Origin: Agapetus fuscipes
Taxonomy: Eukaryota > Arthropoda > Insecta > Trichoptera > Glossosomatidae
Assembly: GCA_951799405.1 (NCBI GenBank)
Contig: OX637335.1
Location: 23,130,342 to 23,194,341, forward strand
Direction of reading: 5' to 3'
DNA length: 64,000 nucleotides
Position 1 is the first letter of the stretch. Each line of letters starts with the position of its first letter. The notes below the pieces were generated by a model. The model worked only from the letters and a program-made list of their open reading frames with translations. It did not search any database and was not told the origin of the DNA. This document shows, in pieces, positions 11,138 through 23,700 of the stretch. The position numbers were made by a program, and so were the translations under genes.

Positions 11138-11395
11138 ATAATCTAATCTAAGTTGCAAATATATGTGATATTGCGAATTCATATTATGTGCATTCTCACA
11201 AGCACAAACACGTATAAGTGCGCGCTTGCACATGCCGCATGTAAGCCTACAATATAAAAAACCAAACCTCAAATTAACTTACATCCTGCAACTCATGCTG
11301 ACCTTCCCTGAAACAGGAGTCACATTGGCAAAGTGAACCATTTTTACAGCATGGGTGGTCAACCGCATACCAACCAATAAGTCAAGGAACTACTA
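11138..11395 (-). mobile_element. SINE family A, copy 4, with flank shared with copy 1
   Basis: Complement-strand copy. Directly beyond its 5' end, ACTACTAGTATTAAAAAGCA through GCAGAGGACCCA (11385-11433) matches 4838-4882 next to SINE A copy 1; then a second short SINE A head piece follows at 11432-11462. Confidence 0.85.
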
Positions 11396-11689
11396 GTATT
11401 AAAAAGCATAGAAAATCGCAGAGGACCCAAAGTGAACCATTTTCTACAGCATGGGTGGCCAGGCACTCTCACACCACCTCCCACCCAGTTCATACAGCTC
11501 ATGCGGAATCGCTTCACTCGGTGAACAACATTACAATATTTTTTCCAAGTGGCTGAAGACCTTCCCGATGAAGTTAATCGGCTAGTGTAACTCTATTCGT
11601 GGAAAATTCTTTTCCACAAATCTATTTTTATTTAAATATTTAAAAAATTGAAATCTTAAAACATGGTTTTAATTCACTTTAATCTTTTT

Positions 11690-11740
11690 GTTTTTGCTCG
11701 AACATTTTCGCCTAATAAGGCATCTTCAGGAGCAAAATGG
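11690..11740 (-). ncRNA. Hammerhead-ribozyme-like motif downstream of a Penelope-like element
   Basis: Read on -: stem I strand TTTTGCTC (11737-11730), CTGAAGA core (11729-11723), one extra T, stem II GCC/GGC with a 6-nt loop, GAAA (11709-11706), a near-palindromic AATGTT stem III, the predicted cleavage-site C at 11700, then GAGCAAAA (11699-11692), which pairs perfectly over 8 bp with the first strand. The extra nucleotide between the core box and stem II departs from the textbook hammerhead, so self-cleavage is not assured. Confidence 0.6.
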
Positions 11741-11950
11741 TTACAAATATATTTTTATAAAATAATTTTCAAAACAATTTTTTTTCCCAAAACAAAAACA
11801 ATATTCATAGATAAAAAATAAAAAAAATAAAAACGTGTAAGATTCAAAAATGCATTATTGTTAGGTATAATGAAATTAAATTTTTAAATAAAATAAAATA
11901 AAATGTGTTAGTTAAATAAAAATAATAATAATAACAAAATAAAAAACAAG

Positions 11951-12252
11951 TTATTGTAATATTGGTGAAACATAGGGAATCTGCACATTCACTAAGTCTT
12001 TATTTTTTTTTTTGTAGATTTCCAACGCTTCCAGAGCCATCAGTCTCCTCACTTCACACTCAGAGTGCATTACCTCGTCATTGGTAATATCAAAAGTATG
12101 GTCTTTATCAATGCAATGGTCTGCCATCTCAGAGTAAACAGATAAGCCTCTGAGTGCTCTGGAATGTTCTTTAAATCTTGTGCGCACTGATCTCCCTGTC
12201 TCACCAATATATAAAGCCTCACAGTCATTACATTTAATTTTATAAACTCCAC
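11951..12252 (-). pseudogene. Penelope-like element GIY-YIG endonuclease domain (fragment)
   Basis: The - strand frame reads GVYKIKCNDCEALYIGETG then RSVRTRFKEH, the hallmark of the GIY-YIG nuclease domain at the C-terminus of Penelope-like retroelements, ending LEALEIYKKK.. and a stop at 11951. No reverse transcriptase domain is recognisable upstream, so the copy is 5'-truncated. A hammerhead-like motif lies about 210 bp downstream on the same strand. The family's enzyme nicks DNA for target-primed insertion; this copy is a remnant. Confidence 0.85.
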
Positions 12253-12259
12253 TTTATTT

Positions 12260-13920
12260 TTATTTTTTTAAATTGATAGAATGACAAGATGTGTTTGTCG
12301 CAGATTACAACCGTCTAAGCTCAACACTATGCTGATGTAGTGTGAGAACATCAGGAGCTATAATATTATTATCAGACCACTGAAAGTTTAATCTATGGCG
12401 CTGGCCGCCTCCCGGGACATTTTTAAACAGTCCGCCGTGTGAACAACACCTTTACCAAATAAAACAAAATGTAAATAAAGCCTGTCAAAATAAAATAGAG
12501 CAAACTTCCAACATACTGTGCAAAAAATCTGCTGCAATCAAATCAGCGAAAACGTGAGTAGGTGCGTAATATAATATATCATCTAACTGAAAAATTCTTG
12601 GAACTAAAAAGTAGAGCATTATTTTATGTATTCTTAACGAATGCAAAATGTCAATTTTCGGCGAAATAAAATCCAGTTTTTTCTGGAAAAAAACATGTTT
12701 ACTAACAAACATTTGCGAATTTTTTATTCATACTCAGAATTCCAAAATTATATTTGATGTGACTGACACACGCAATATTTTTATTTTTCTTCTTCTTCCT
12801 TTTGTTTCTTTGTAACAAAACGGTTGTACTATTACGATGAAAATGATTTTCCTTTACCAAAGTCACATCTGCTTTGATTTTAATCCAAGAAAATGTGTAC
12901 GAGAATTTGTTTATTTATGCTTTGGACTCTTACAGGGTAATCCCCCACACATTTGATCCATGAATCATTGTTTTTTTTTGTGTAGAGAAAATTCACGTTA
13001 GTTGGTGGTTGAGCCATGGATTTGCTGTGAGTGAATAACACCGTTATTAAGCACAAAAGTAGTGTTTAAGTACACGCTTAGAAGTATACGTTTTACATAT
13101 TATGTAAATTAAATAACCCTTGTATTAATTTTATTACGCAATCCTTCGAAATAAATAAATTCACTTGTATCTTCAATGCACATCATAGAAACCTACCATG
13201 GGTTCATTAGAATCACAAGGATGTTTTTATTTTCAAAATAGGCCTAGTGATTTTATACTGAATAAAAAGGACGCACTTATATGAGTAGTGTGTGCAATTT
13301 AAATTGTTTTAATTCAATTTGTTTTATCAATTTAAAGTCACATAAGCTAACGTTGAAAACACCGGGCGTGAATCATTTTATATAGGTACCTATGAAAGCT
13401 TTGCACTTCGAGTTTTGCACTAAGAAACCTTGGTCGTGAAAGTGCAAAGGTCAGGTCTCATAAATTATATACGAGTATGTAGGTTTAGCTTTTACCTTCT
13501 AATAAAAAATAATACATTAAAAAAACAATAAAATTTATCCAATATTTAATATCGATAAGTAAAGGCGAGTGCACTACGCTTTTTCTTCCATACTATTGTA
13601 GACCTCATTTTTAACTCTCAGTTTTCGACGAGAAAGAGCCACAGTTTTTCACATTGAGTTCTAATATAGATAGAGAAGAAACTATGTAGCTTACGGCATT
13701 GTTACTTTGTATACAGTTCACCTGTCAACCGGACCTCTCAATCACAAAGCTGGCAAACACACAGAATACTTAATAATCATGTAAAATCCTATGTTTTCGT
13801 GCTTCCTTCATTTTCTGTTTCGACATCCAATATTTACTCATGCCATAAAGTTTCAAAATAATGCCTTTTTTTGCCAAAACAAAACACAAAAATATTTATA
13901 ACACGTGCGCAAGCATAAGC
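12260..13920. other. AT-rich non-coding stretch
   Basis: No gene found. 13248-13385 (AAAAGGACGCACTTATATGA, TTTAAAGTCACATAAGCTAA, GTTGAAAACACCGGGC) is a dispersed repeat also seen at 40765-40865. Confidence 0.45.
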
Positions 13921-13924
13921 TTCA

Positions 13925-14105
13925 AAGCTGCCAACTTTTTGGAAAGATTTCGCAGTTTCACTGAAGTCGAATGGCCCAGCTTGTGTAAGGTTGGATTGAC
14001 CTATGGTGACCGGTCTTTGGTAAAGGCAGATTCATTTTTCAACCTAGCGATAAGCATATTTGATAATATAAATGGTATATTTTTGCACTCCACTGGGGTT
14101 ATAAT
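13925..14105 (-). mobile_element. SINE family C, copy 2 (partial)
   Basis: Complement-strand fragment from GGATTGACCTATGGTGACCG and GTCTTTGGTAAAGG to AAATGGTATATTTTTGCACT. It lacks the tRNA-like head. Confidence 0.75.
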
Positions 14106-14112
14106 GTTCCAA

Positions 14113-14350
14113 TGTTAACTACCACCGACCTGTAACTGTAAATCTTTCGCCATTCCACTGGGAGTTGTCAGAGCCTCTGCATATTTGCCTTCATTTTTTC
14201 TATCCTTGCATACCTCTTTTAATCATCTTTCATTCGCTTTGTATATCCCATCACAATTTCACCAATCTGACTTTTCTCAGTCCTTCATTTCCTCTTTTCC
14301 CTTCTACATTTCCTCTTCATATACACTTTGTAAGTCCATAATCCATTCTT
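14113..14350 (-). mobile_element. SINE-like family G, copy 2
   Basis: Begins with the complement of the (TTACAG)n tail (CCTGTAACTGTAAATC), then CATTCCACTGGGAGTTGTCA, and runs to the family's 5' body. Open frames here are incidental. Confidence 0.65.
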
Positions 14351-14359
14351 TCTACATGC

Positions 14360-14870
14360 CCTGCCGGTCTCGTAGCGTATACGCTTCCCTTTATGTGAAG
14401 GAAAAGCTGCTCATGCGATATTTATGTCATGCATATTGTGTTATCTACATATCCACAATCAGCAATGAGAACATATTGATCAAGTGTATGATATCACGTA
14501 CTTGTTCTACGATTTCATTGAATTAGTATGACGTGTGATGTCAGCGTAGTAAAAAGATAACACAGTCATAAAACAAACAAGAAGATAACAGCAGTGAGCC
14601 ATTTTGAGTGATTTTTGGGATAGCACTTATGTGCTGTTACGAGTAGATTCTAGAAATAACACATTTTTGTCTACCTATAATCAAATTCGCAAAGATATAC
14701 AACTTGGATTATAATTTTTGAGAAATTCAAATGAATTTTCGCTTCAATAAGTTATGAAATTCTTGTAAGTCCAGCCATGGGTTTTCAAAGGGATCTAACA
14801 TACCTAGTAAAGTTATATTACAGTCGTTTTTATATTATTTAAATTGGAACATTACAAAAATAATATATTT
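14360..14870. other. Non-coding stretch
   Basis: No recognisable feature. Confidence 0.4.
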
Positions 14871-14874
14871 TTAG

Positions 14875-15165
14875 AACGGTCGACAACTCAGTTGGTATCT
14901 ATGCCGAGTTGCATTCCATCCCGAGAGCCCGGATTCGAATCCCACCGAGGGTGTCACAAATGATTTCTCGTTTCGGTGTTTATTTCAAACCCAAAAATAA
15001 AATACCGGCAAGGCTTACTCAGCCTTCACAAGAAATGAATACCAGCAGTTGGCGTAATGCCGGCCTCCTTATCTGTAAAAAAATAGGTTCTACTCGTCAC
15101 ATGCGACCTCTTCGGGTAAACGTGGCAAGAAGTTACACTATACGTGTAGCTTAGTAGCATAGCTT
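14875..15165 (+). mobile_element. SINE family B, copy 4
   Basis: tRNA-like head GACAACTCAGTTGGTATC and GGATTCGAATCCCACC; the body has an internal deletion around 15045; the terminus GTTACACTATACGTGTAGC is intact. Confidence 0.88.
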
Positions 15166-15327
15166 AAATAGCGTCATGAGTTTAAAATAGCTGTAAGGCA
15201 CTTCTCTTCTCAAACCTTCAAAACCTTCTACGGGGCTTTGAGACGCTCAAGTAATGTACCAAAGAAAAATTCTACAAAAAGACGCTCAACCGTTACCTTC
15301 AGATCAGCAATCGCAAAAAAAAAAAAC

Positions 15328-15647
15328 GCAACTAAGCTACACATATAGTGTAACTTCTTGCCGCGTTATACCCGAAGGGGTCGCATGTGGCGAGTTGAAC
15401 CTATTTATTTTTACAGGTAAAGGGGCCGGCCTTACGCCAACCACTTCAGTTGAGGTGGGGGTTTCCCAGCTCCCGAGAGTGCTGGTACTCATTTCTTGTG
15501 AAGGCTGAGTAAACCTTGCCGGTACTTTATTTTGGGGTTTGAAATAAACACCGAAACGGGAAATCATTTCTGACACCTTCGGTGGGAATCGAACCCGAGC
15601 TTTCGGCATGGAATGCAAGCACTCTACCGCCTGAGCTATCGACCGGA
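15328..15647 (-). mobile_element. SINE family B, copy 5
   Basis: Full-length complement-strand copy ending CCTGAGCTATCGACCGGA. It lies opposite to copy 4 with 160 bp between, a potential large inverted pair. Confidence 0.9.
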
Positions 15648-15659
15648 CAATCAGTGACT

Positions 15660-16095
15660 TTAATTTGTAAACTACTTGATTACCAGAAAATGTGAACCCA
15701 GAAGTTTTTGCGAAGTGTTAACAGGAATCTATAATTTTGCCAAATTGATTTATTCTATAATGTCCCAGTCCTTGGGGAACACAAATTACAATATACGGAA
15801 TTTGAAATTCTAAACTAAAGGTTATATTTTTACCTGAAGCATATTGTGCAAATGTTTAGATTGTGAACAGCTATGGAACTATCACTATTCCCGCATTTAC
15901 GAATTTCATGAATAACAAAAGCTTAAAGTGATCTTTCCGGTCGATAGCTCTGACCAAAACCTTGGATCAAATATCAACAGGATTAGATTATACCGACGAT
16001 TTAATTGTATCATATCTATATCCGTTTTTCTCTCTTATATCTTTAAAAATACGTGAATAACGTAACTCTCAATAGAGATCTTAGACATGATTGGC
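15660..16095. other. Non-coding stretch
   Basis: Nothing beyond a 20-bp SINE B head fragment (TCCGGTCGATAGCTCT) at 15937. Confidence 0.4.
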
Positions 16096-16109
16096 ATAGA
16101 TAATATCGT

Positions 16110-16345
16110 GTCGTCATCCGTCCGGGTAGCTAGGGAAAAGGCAATCAAATATTTTGTTGATGATGATAAGGATGTAGAGTCCATCTTTCCGGGTTTGTAG
16201 ACCATGGTCCAATAATTCTTTTGTAGGCTGCTTTATTCTGGACTCTACATCCTTATCATCATCATCTGAAGCCGGCCATGAAAGCCTTAAAACAAATATT
16301 TTGTTATTGATTGCTACGGACGGTAGACACGACGAATGACAAGAC
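16110..16345. mobile_element. Foldback element with imperfect arms
   Basis: TGATGATGATAAGGATGTAG at 16157 pairs with CTACATCCTTATCATCATCA at 16235; the outer parts CGTCATCCGTCCGG and CTACGGACGGTAGACACGAC, and CAAATATTTTG on both sides, also pair with interruptions. It contains GGCCATGAAAGCC, a motif shared with the other foldbacks, but no hammerhead core. Confidence 0.65.
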
Positions 16346-16349
16346 TGAC

Positions 16350-16955
16350 GTTTGCTCGCCGAGAAAATAGTTCCAAATCCAATAATGTTCAGAGTCTCTT
16401 GGTAGACTTATTTTCTTACGAAGTACAAAAAATACGACGAAAAAAAATTGTGACATCACCCCACCGACTTGCAAGCAGAATCGGAAGCAAGGTTCTATGC
16501 AATAATTTGTTTTTTTTTCTCGCATATAGAAGATATTTTCAAACTCTTGTTGTCTTAGCGAGACTCTGACCTCTCAGCCAGAAATCCCTTCATACTGAAA
16601 TGGACTCTCGTGTAAAGCTTGCAAAATGGCCTCTGAATAAATTCTTCTCCAAGCTGTCGATATAGAATATTACATGTACAAGTATAGCGACACATATTTC
16701 TTATACCTCCAGTGATAGTTTCACTTCAACATGTCCACTTTATACCCATGCATGAATTTGTTTTGACCCGAATAAATGAATACTTTATGATTTGGAAATC
16801 TAGTTGAGTCCCGACTCTAAAGTTAGCTTTATTTAAATGTGTGACACTGTGAATGATTCTTCAAGATAATGTAGAAAATAACAGCTCAAAACAAAACTTC
16901 GAGAAGTTTCTATAAATGAAAGACAAAATATCAAATTGGAATTCGGTTGTGACTT
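16350..16955. other. Non-coding stretch
   Basis: No exon or repeat recognised. Confidence 0.4.
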
Positions 16956-16958
16956 TAT

Positions 16959-17189
16959 GAGATATCGCCATCTTAGAGGAACTGGATAAGTGCTGATTGA
17001 CTGATTTGAGAAATCGTAGATAAAAAAATAATTGGTGTAACTTCTCATAGTGAGTGAACTAATTAGAAGTAATTGCCTATGAAAACTTCTAAACTACAGG
17101 ATTTTCACACATTTTTTGTATTTTTTCTAGAGTAGAAAATATGCAAAATGTCACTTATTCAGTTTTACCTTTAAGGTATCGATATCATC
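16959..17189. mobile_element. MITE family H, copy 3
   Basis: Left terminus ATATCGCCATCTTAGAGGAA, right terminus CAGTTTTACCTTTAAGGTAT; the interior GGTGTAACTTCTCATAGTGA matches the family. Confidence 0.78.
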
Positions 17190-17440
17190 ATCCATAATCT
17201 AAGTTGCAAAGATATATTAACATTCAAAATATATATCAAATGCATGCCCACAAACAGACACGTGTAAGTTCGCGCTTACAAATGCTGAATGAGTACTTAC
17301 AAATTAAAACCAAACCGCAAATGAACATAAACCCTGAAACGGTTGCCGACCTTCCCTGAAACAGGGGTGACATTGGCAAAGTGAAACATTTTTTAACAGT
17401 ATGGGCTATCAGCTTCATATCAACCTATCGTAAGTCAAGG
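17190..17440 (-). mobile_element. SINE family A, copy 5
   Basis: Complement-strand copy directly abutting MITE H copy 3, from CATAATCTAAGTTGCAAAGA to ATCAACCTATCGTAAGTCAA. Confidence 0.87.
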
Positions 17441-17508
17441 AATCATGTATCATGAAAACCTTTTTTTTTGCATTGTTAAGTACAGTTACTGATTGCAGGT
17501 TCGTCAGA

Positions 17509-17712
17509 ATGTTCGACACGTGGAAACTTGAAGAGTTGTGCCACAACCACACGGCCTCATCAGCTGATGTTCCTGAGCTGTCTCCCGCAGACTGCCTGCT
17601 CTCCTGGGGAGACTTCATCATCACCCAGAGGTGGCTGCTGCCATCAGCGCTGGTCACCACAATCACCCTCTTCATCTTCATCAAAATAATCTCTCCTTAT
17701 GACTACACATCT
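17509..17712 (+). CDS. nvd: nvd coding exon 1 (N-terminus and membrane anchor)
   Basis: 68 codons beginning MFDTWKLEEL and ending SPYDYTS before GTAAGT. Hydrophobic run LLPSALVTTITLFIFI. Confidence 0.85.
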
Positions 17713-20700
17713 GTAAGTTTATGTAAAATTAATTTACGTGCATCATCAAAACCAATGAATTTCTCGTTTTTTTTACTCCTTTAGTCCGATCAATAGCTCA
17801 GTTGGTAGATAACTCCAAGCCGGAAAGCACGGTCCCCAAAATTAGTGCGTGTCTGACGGTAAGGCTGGACTAAAAAATGCACCCCATACCCGCAGATCTG
17901 AGCGTTTGGCACCTCAACTCTTTCTCAGAGCATCTCAGACATGTATGAAGGAGCCGCACCATAGACAGCTTTGTAAACCATCAGACAAACACGGTAGAAC
18001 CCTCTCCGGAAAACATTTTTTTAAGAAATCCTGTGCGGGAGACTTCCTAGATTTCCGAGACTCTAAGGATCTATGGCACTTGTTGTAGTGCCGCAGAGGT
18101 GTTGTTTATAAGCTTGGTCGCCGCTGCAAAGCGCCAATACTCAAGCAAACCCCAGTCGCTATAAGGCTGGATGGACCTTTACTGACTGGTCTATGCTAAA
18201 GGTTTTATGAATTTTTCAACCCAACGAAGAGCATATTTGAAGACATTTTGGAAGCATTAGAAATTGATAAATATGTTAAAAGTGGTAGAAAAATTATAAA
18301 TATCCAACATCCCAATATTAACTCCCCCCTTTTAAATATTCTTGGTAACCAAACTCCTCCTATAGTCCCTCCCACTCCCACTTTCACAAATCAAAGAACA
18401 TAGATAATTAGACCCCTCCCCTACCCCCTTTCCACCACCCTCCATATGTCTTTAGTTTTAAGATTTAGTATTGTAAGTGCAACCGAAGATGGTGGGAGTA
18501 ACCACCGAAAAGTTTTTGCTATCTAATAAAAAAAAATACTCAAAGTGGTAAAAAACAAGGTTTTTTTGATTTTAGTTTTTAAAAATAATTTTATTGTTTT
18601 TTTAAATTTTCCTTTTTTAATATAAATGTTATATTTTTTTGTGCTCCGCCGGAATAATAACCCACAACCTTTCTTTACGAGTCAGAAGTGCTAACCACTG
18701 GACTGCGGACCGGTCAAATAGCATCCATCATCGTCACTTCATCCTCACTTCTGTATCGCAGGGTCTTGATAAGCGCCAGTACTCCAAGAAGCGGCAGGAC
18801 ATGGCCAACCTGTCGCGGAAGCTGCGCCAGGTGGGCGAGAACCTTCCTCCTCCGTACCCTGACGGCTGGTTCGGGATCCTAGAGTCGTCGCAGCTGGGAG
18901 CCAGCAAGGCTCAGCAAGTGGAATGCTTCGGTAAGATGATAAGAAACTGCCAGAATTTGTTTGTTTTTCATGTGCAGTTCCAGCAATAATTTAGGGGACT
19001 TGAGACTTCGGAGAACTGGAAACAAAAATACATAAAATTATAACAAATAAATAAACAATCGTTTACTTAGTTGAAAGAAAGGCTTGACTTTATTATTTAT
19101 TAAAAAAATATGGAACAAGGTGCTACGCCTCTACGCAACGCAACTACGCAACTAAAATACATATATAGTGTAACTTCTTGCCGCGTTATCCCCAAAGGGT
19201 TCGCAGTGGCAAGTTGAACCTATTTTTACAGGTTAGGAGGCCGGCCTTACGCCAACCACTTCAGTTGAAGTGGGGATTTTTCACTTCCCAAGGGGGCTGG
19301 TACTCATTTCTTGTGAAGGCTGAGTAAATGCCGGTATTTTATTTCGGGGTTTGAAGTAAACACGGAAACGGGAGATCATTTCTGAAACCCTCGGAGGGAT
19401 TCGAACCCGAGTTCACGGCATGGAATGCAAGCACTGAGCTATCGACCGGAGCAGTGTTTAAATTTATTTGTATCGTAGAAGCGTAGCACATTTTAAAAGT
19501 TCTAACCTATTAAATTAAATGACCGGCGGACCACTGCATCGAGAATGGCCATTCATCTAATAATAACGGTGTTTCTTTATACTTCGCAACTAAGCTACAC
19601 ATATAGTGTAACTTCTTTCCGAGTTATCCCTGAAGGGTTTCGCATGTAGCGAGTGGAATGTATTTATTTTTATCAACCACTTCAGTTTAAGTGGTGCAAG
19701 CACTTTACCACCTGAGTTGTCGACCGGACTTTCTCACCAAAATTTGAATAGATTCTCACAGGAAGCTAAATAAATAAACAATGTATCTGTTTTCATATCC
19801 TGTCAGGAGTCCAGCTCCTCGCTATCCGTAACGAGTCCGGCATGGTGACCGTGATGGACGCGTACTGCCCCCACCTGGGCGCCAACATGGCGGAGGGCAA
19901 GGTCATCAACAATTGCCTGGAGTGCCCCTTTCACAAGTGGAGGTTCAGCCTGGACACCGGCAGCTGCGTGGCCATCCCAGGGATACAAACCAGTAACTCC
20001 TCTCATGCTTTTATAATCTCCTATCGCCAACACGGCGAACGGCAGGACATCGTGCCTGAAAACCTGAGACAATGGTTCAAAAAAGCACCAAGTCCCTCGT
20101 TCGAGCCGCAGCATCCAAAGCCAAAATAGATAGAATAAGCACCAAAAGAAAAATAGAGCACTGAGAAATAAATTATTTAAAAATACTGGTTTTGATTTGT
20201 ATATAAATCGTGGTAAAACTGTTCACTAAAATCAAAATCTAGGGATGACAGCGCCTTTGATGTAGGCAATATTGGAAGGAAATAAATTTGTTTGATTATT
20301 CTCCTACAACCACAGCTTAGCATCTTTTATAAAGTTAATTTAAATACCTTAAAGCTTAAAATGCATGCTAATGTTAAACTTGTAAAAAAAAAATATTACA
20401 AGTAAAATAATAATCACAACGTTGACCCTGTATTTTTTTTATTTATTTTATGAAAAGACAATGTTAACAAATAAAATAGAAAAAAAAAACTCGGAACCAA
20501 AAAATAAAAAAAATAATAGATGCATACTTGATCATCCCTAGTGGAAAGTGACAAGGATATATCAACAAATACTCCACCTAATTAACACTAGCATCAGGGG
20601 CGTGCATCCCATACAGGCACACGCACCTAATATGTAGGCAATATATGGAAAAAACATCTTGAAATTCAGATTTTAAATTCAAAATTTAAGATAGATTGAA

Positions 20701-23700
20701 GCCATTGTTAGCATTTCAGTCATTTTCAAATGAGTAATGTGATAATTATTAATTTTGAAATGTATTTGCCGCCTTTACCCTGTGCACGCGTCTGCCTAGC
20801 ATATCCTGAACTTCAAAGCCTCGCCAACATTTTACAGAATGCTTTGTTTTCCTGAATAGATCATGAAACGACTTTAGAAGATAATTTTTCAAATAAGAAA
20901 CTATTTCCCACACTTCAAAGTGCTCACATTTCTCCAGTTCCCCCTGGTTCTTCGGTCCACATCTGGGAGAGCTGCGAGGTGAACGGCATGGTGTTTGTGT
21001 GGCACCACTCCGGCAAAGAGCCTCCTCTGTGGGAACTCCCCTCCGTGCAGGAGATAGACGACGGAGACTGGACCTTCATGGGGAGAAACGACTTCCTGAT
21101 CGCTTGTCATCTACAGGTTTGTCAATCTCAACAGTCTTGTGATTTCAACTTTTGTTCCCTGACTAACGCTACTAAGCTACACATGTAGTGCAACATCATG
21201 TTGCGTTTTCCTTAAAGTGGCAATAGTCGTATGTGACAAGATGAACCTGTTTACTTTACATCAACCACTTCAGTTGAAGTGGGAGTTTCCCAGCGGGCCC
21301 TTATTTCTTGTGAAAGCTAAGTATTTTATTTTGGGTTTGAAATAAACGCCGAAACGGGAAATTATTTCTGGGACCCTTGGTGGGATTCAAACCCGGGCTC
21401 TCGGCATGCAATGCAAGCACTCTACAATCTGAACTATCAACCGGATGTATGTACAGAATAACTTAAACTAGAATGAGTTTTAGATCATTCCTTAAAATAA
21501 CCTTCATATTTTGCGCATATATCAAAATAACGTAAGGTAGTTTTGTGTAGAATGGATACACAAAAGAGCTATAAAAAATGTCATGCGACCAACCACTGTC
21601 AAATACAACAACCAAAGTGTTTTCTCTATCGTGCATTAAATAATAAAATCCAATCATTATTCTTTTTCATTCCCCATAAAGTGAGAAAACTTTAAAATTG
21701 ATTACCTATCCCTTAAAAGCAAAGGTTAAAGCACTGGATTTTTTTTTACTTTTGCATTGGTATTATTAATTTGTTATTATTAATTCTTATTGTTAATTAA
21801 TTGTTATTATTAATTATTAATATTTGTAGGATATCCCTGAGAACGGTGCAGACATCAACCATCTTAACAGTCTACACAAAGATCATGTGCTGGCTGGGGG
21901 AGGTCTGCAGTCTAATCAGAAGTGGAATATATTAGGTGAGTTGATTATGCAACCATCACTTTCCATCAAGGAGAACCAACAACTCATCAAAGTAGAGGAC
22001 AGCTACAGGATATCAAGCAAAGTGCCATTGAGATAGCTAGTGCCACTAAACGGCGCTACATAAAATTGATCAATTATTATAGTTTATTTTTACTTACTGT
22101 CCCCCACTTCAACTGAAGTGATTGGTGTGAGGCCGGCCCCCTTACCCGTAAAAATAGATAGATCCCGAATCGCCACATGCAACCGCTTCGGGAATAACGC
22201 AGGCAATAAGTTACACTATATGTGTAGCTTAGTTGCGTTGCGTTGTCCATGGATTCAATTACTTCAGCAAAGTCAGCGTTTTGATATTAGATATTAGGTA
22301 CTACATTCATGTATGTTATTATATACCTATCGATACCTTAAAAGTAAAACTGAATATGTGACATATTAAGCTACCATGGGTTTTTCAGATAAATGCACCT
22401 TTTTTCCTATTTTCTACGAGAGAAAACACTACAAAAGTGTGAAAACCCTGTAGTTTATCATGAGCACTTCCTTATAATTAGTTCACTTATTATGAGAAGT
22501 TACACCCAATGAAAATGATACAAACACAATTTCTTAAATCAGTGAATCAGCAACAATATGTTATGATCAGCCACCTCCTCCCTATACTACGCTGGACAAA
22601 GCATCCAACAGAGAAACTTACAGTGGAGTGAGGTCAATAAGTATATGCAGATGTGATATACCAACTTTTCTAGAGGTTAGGGGGTGGAGGCGCATCTGCG
22701 GAGGTACCGGCCACCCCTAGTGGAACGGCGGCAGGATACAGTACAGTACAGTACAGGGGGGAATGAAAGACTTGAAGTATTGACAGTCTTGTTGCGCATT
22801 CTTGCTTGTTGCTCTGGTCTAGTTGTATGTTGGTTGCATAGGGGGACTGAGTTGCATTGACTGCAAACAGTGATCTCTTCACTTATTCATATATTGTTTT
22901 AATATTATATTCATATGATTATACCTACCATCTACAATCTATGCATAACTCATTCAAGTAATAAGGACCTAAATCTAATAGATTATAGGTATTTCTTTAA
23001 ACTTTTTTATTAATGAGAAAATAATTACACAATTTTACTTTAAAACATATTATACAGGTAACATATGAGTTTCTCACCGTCTGCCCTCATGCAATATTAA
23101 TTGTCTAGATATACCTACATAGAGACAGGTTAAGAAAGAATGTTATGATATCTTGTTACAGGAGAGCATGTATGGTGTGGGCAGTGGGCTCCTACTAGCA
23201 TCCCTCACGAGGCTTCCGTCACCCTCAGACACGACATACAGCTGTTTGGGAAATACAACATCGGCGGCGTAGATGTCACTGCCCGACAGGTACTTAAAAT
23301 ATAAACATACAAGTCCTTCATCTTCTAGAAGATTAACGTTAATCTGATTACTCTATGATTTATACCTAATCTAAGTTGCAAAGATATATTGACATTTAAA
23401 GCTCATATTTAATGCATGCCCACAAACAGACATAATTGCACCAACCGATTCTCATATTCGTTCCATTTGTACACCTCCATCCGGCGAAGGGTATCACAGA
23501 ACGCTCTTGCAATGCTATATTTTTTTTTTTACCGGAGGAAGGCCTTCCCGATGGTCGTATAAGTTTATGGTTACAAATGCTGCATGTGTACTTACAAATT
23601 AAATTTCAAACCTCAAATCAACATAAACCCTGCAACTTTTGCTGACCTTCCTTGAAACAGGAGTGGCAATAGCAAAGCGAACCATTTTTTAAATATAGGT

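Noticed and set aside
14185..14526. 113-codon open frame as a gene
   Set aside because: It lies in the complement of a SINE-like family G copy and has no recognisable domain or splice context.
16110..16345. Hammerhead motif in the foldback
   Set aside because: TGATGATGATAAGG resembles the core, but no GAAA-closed stem follows.
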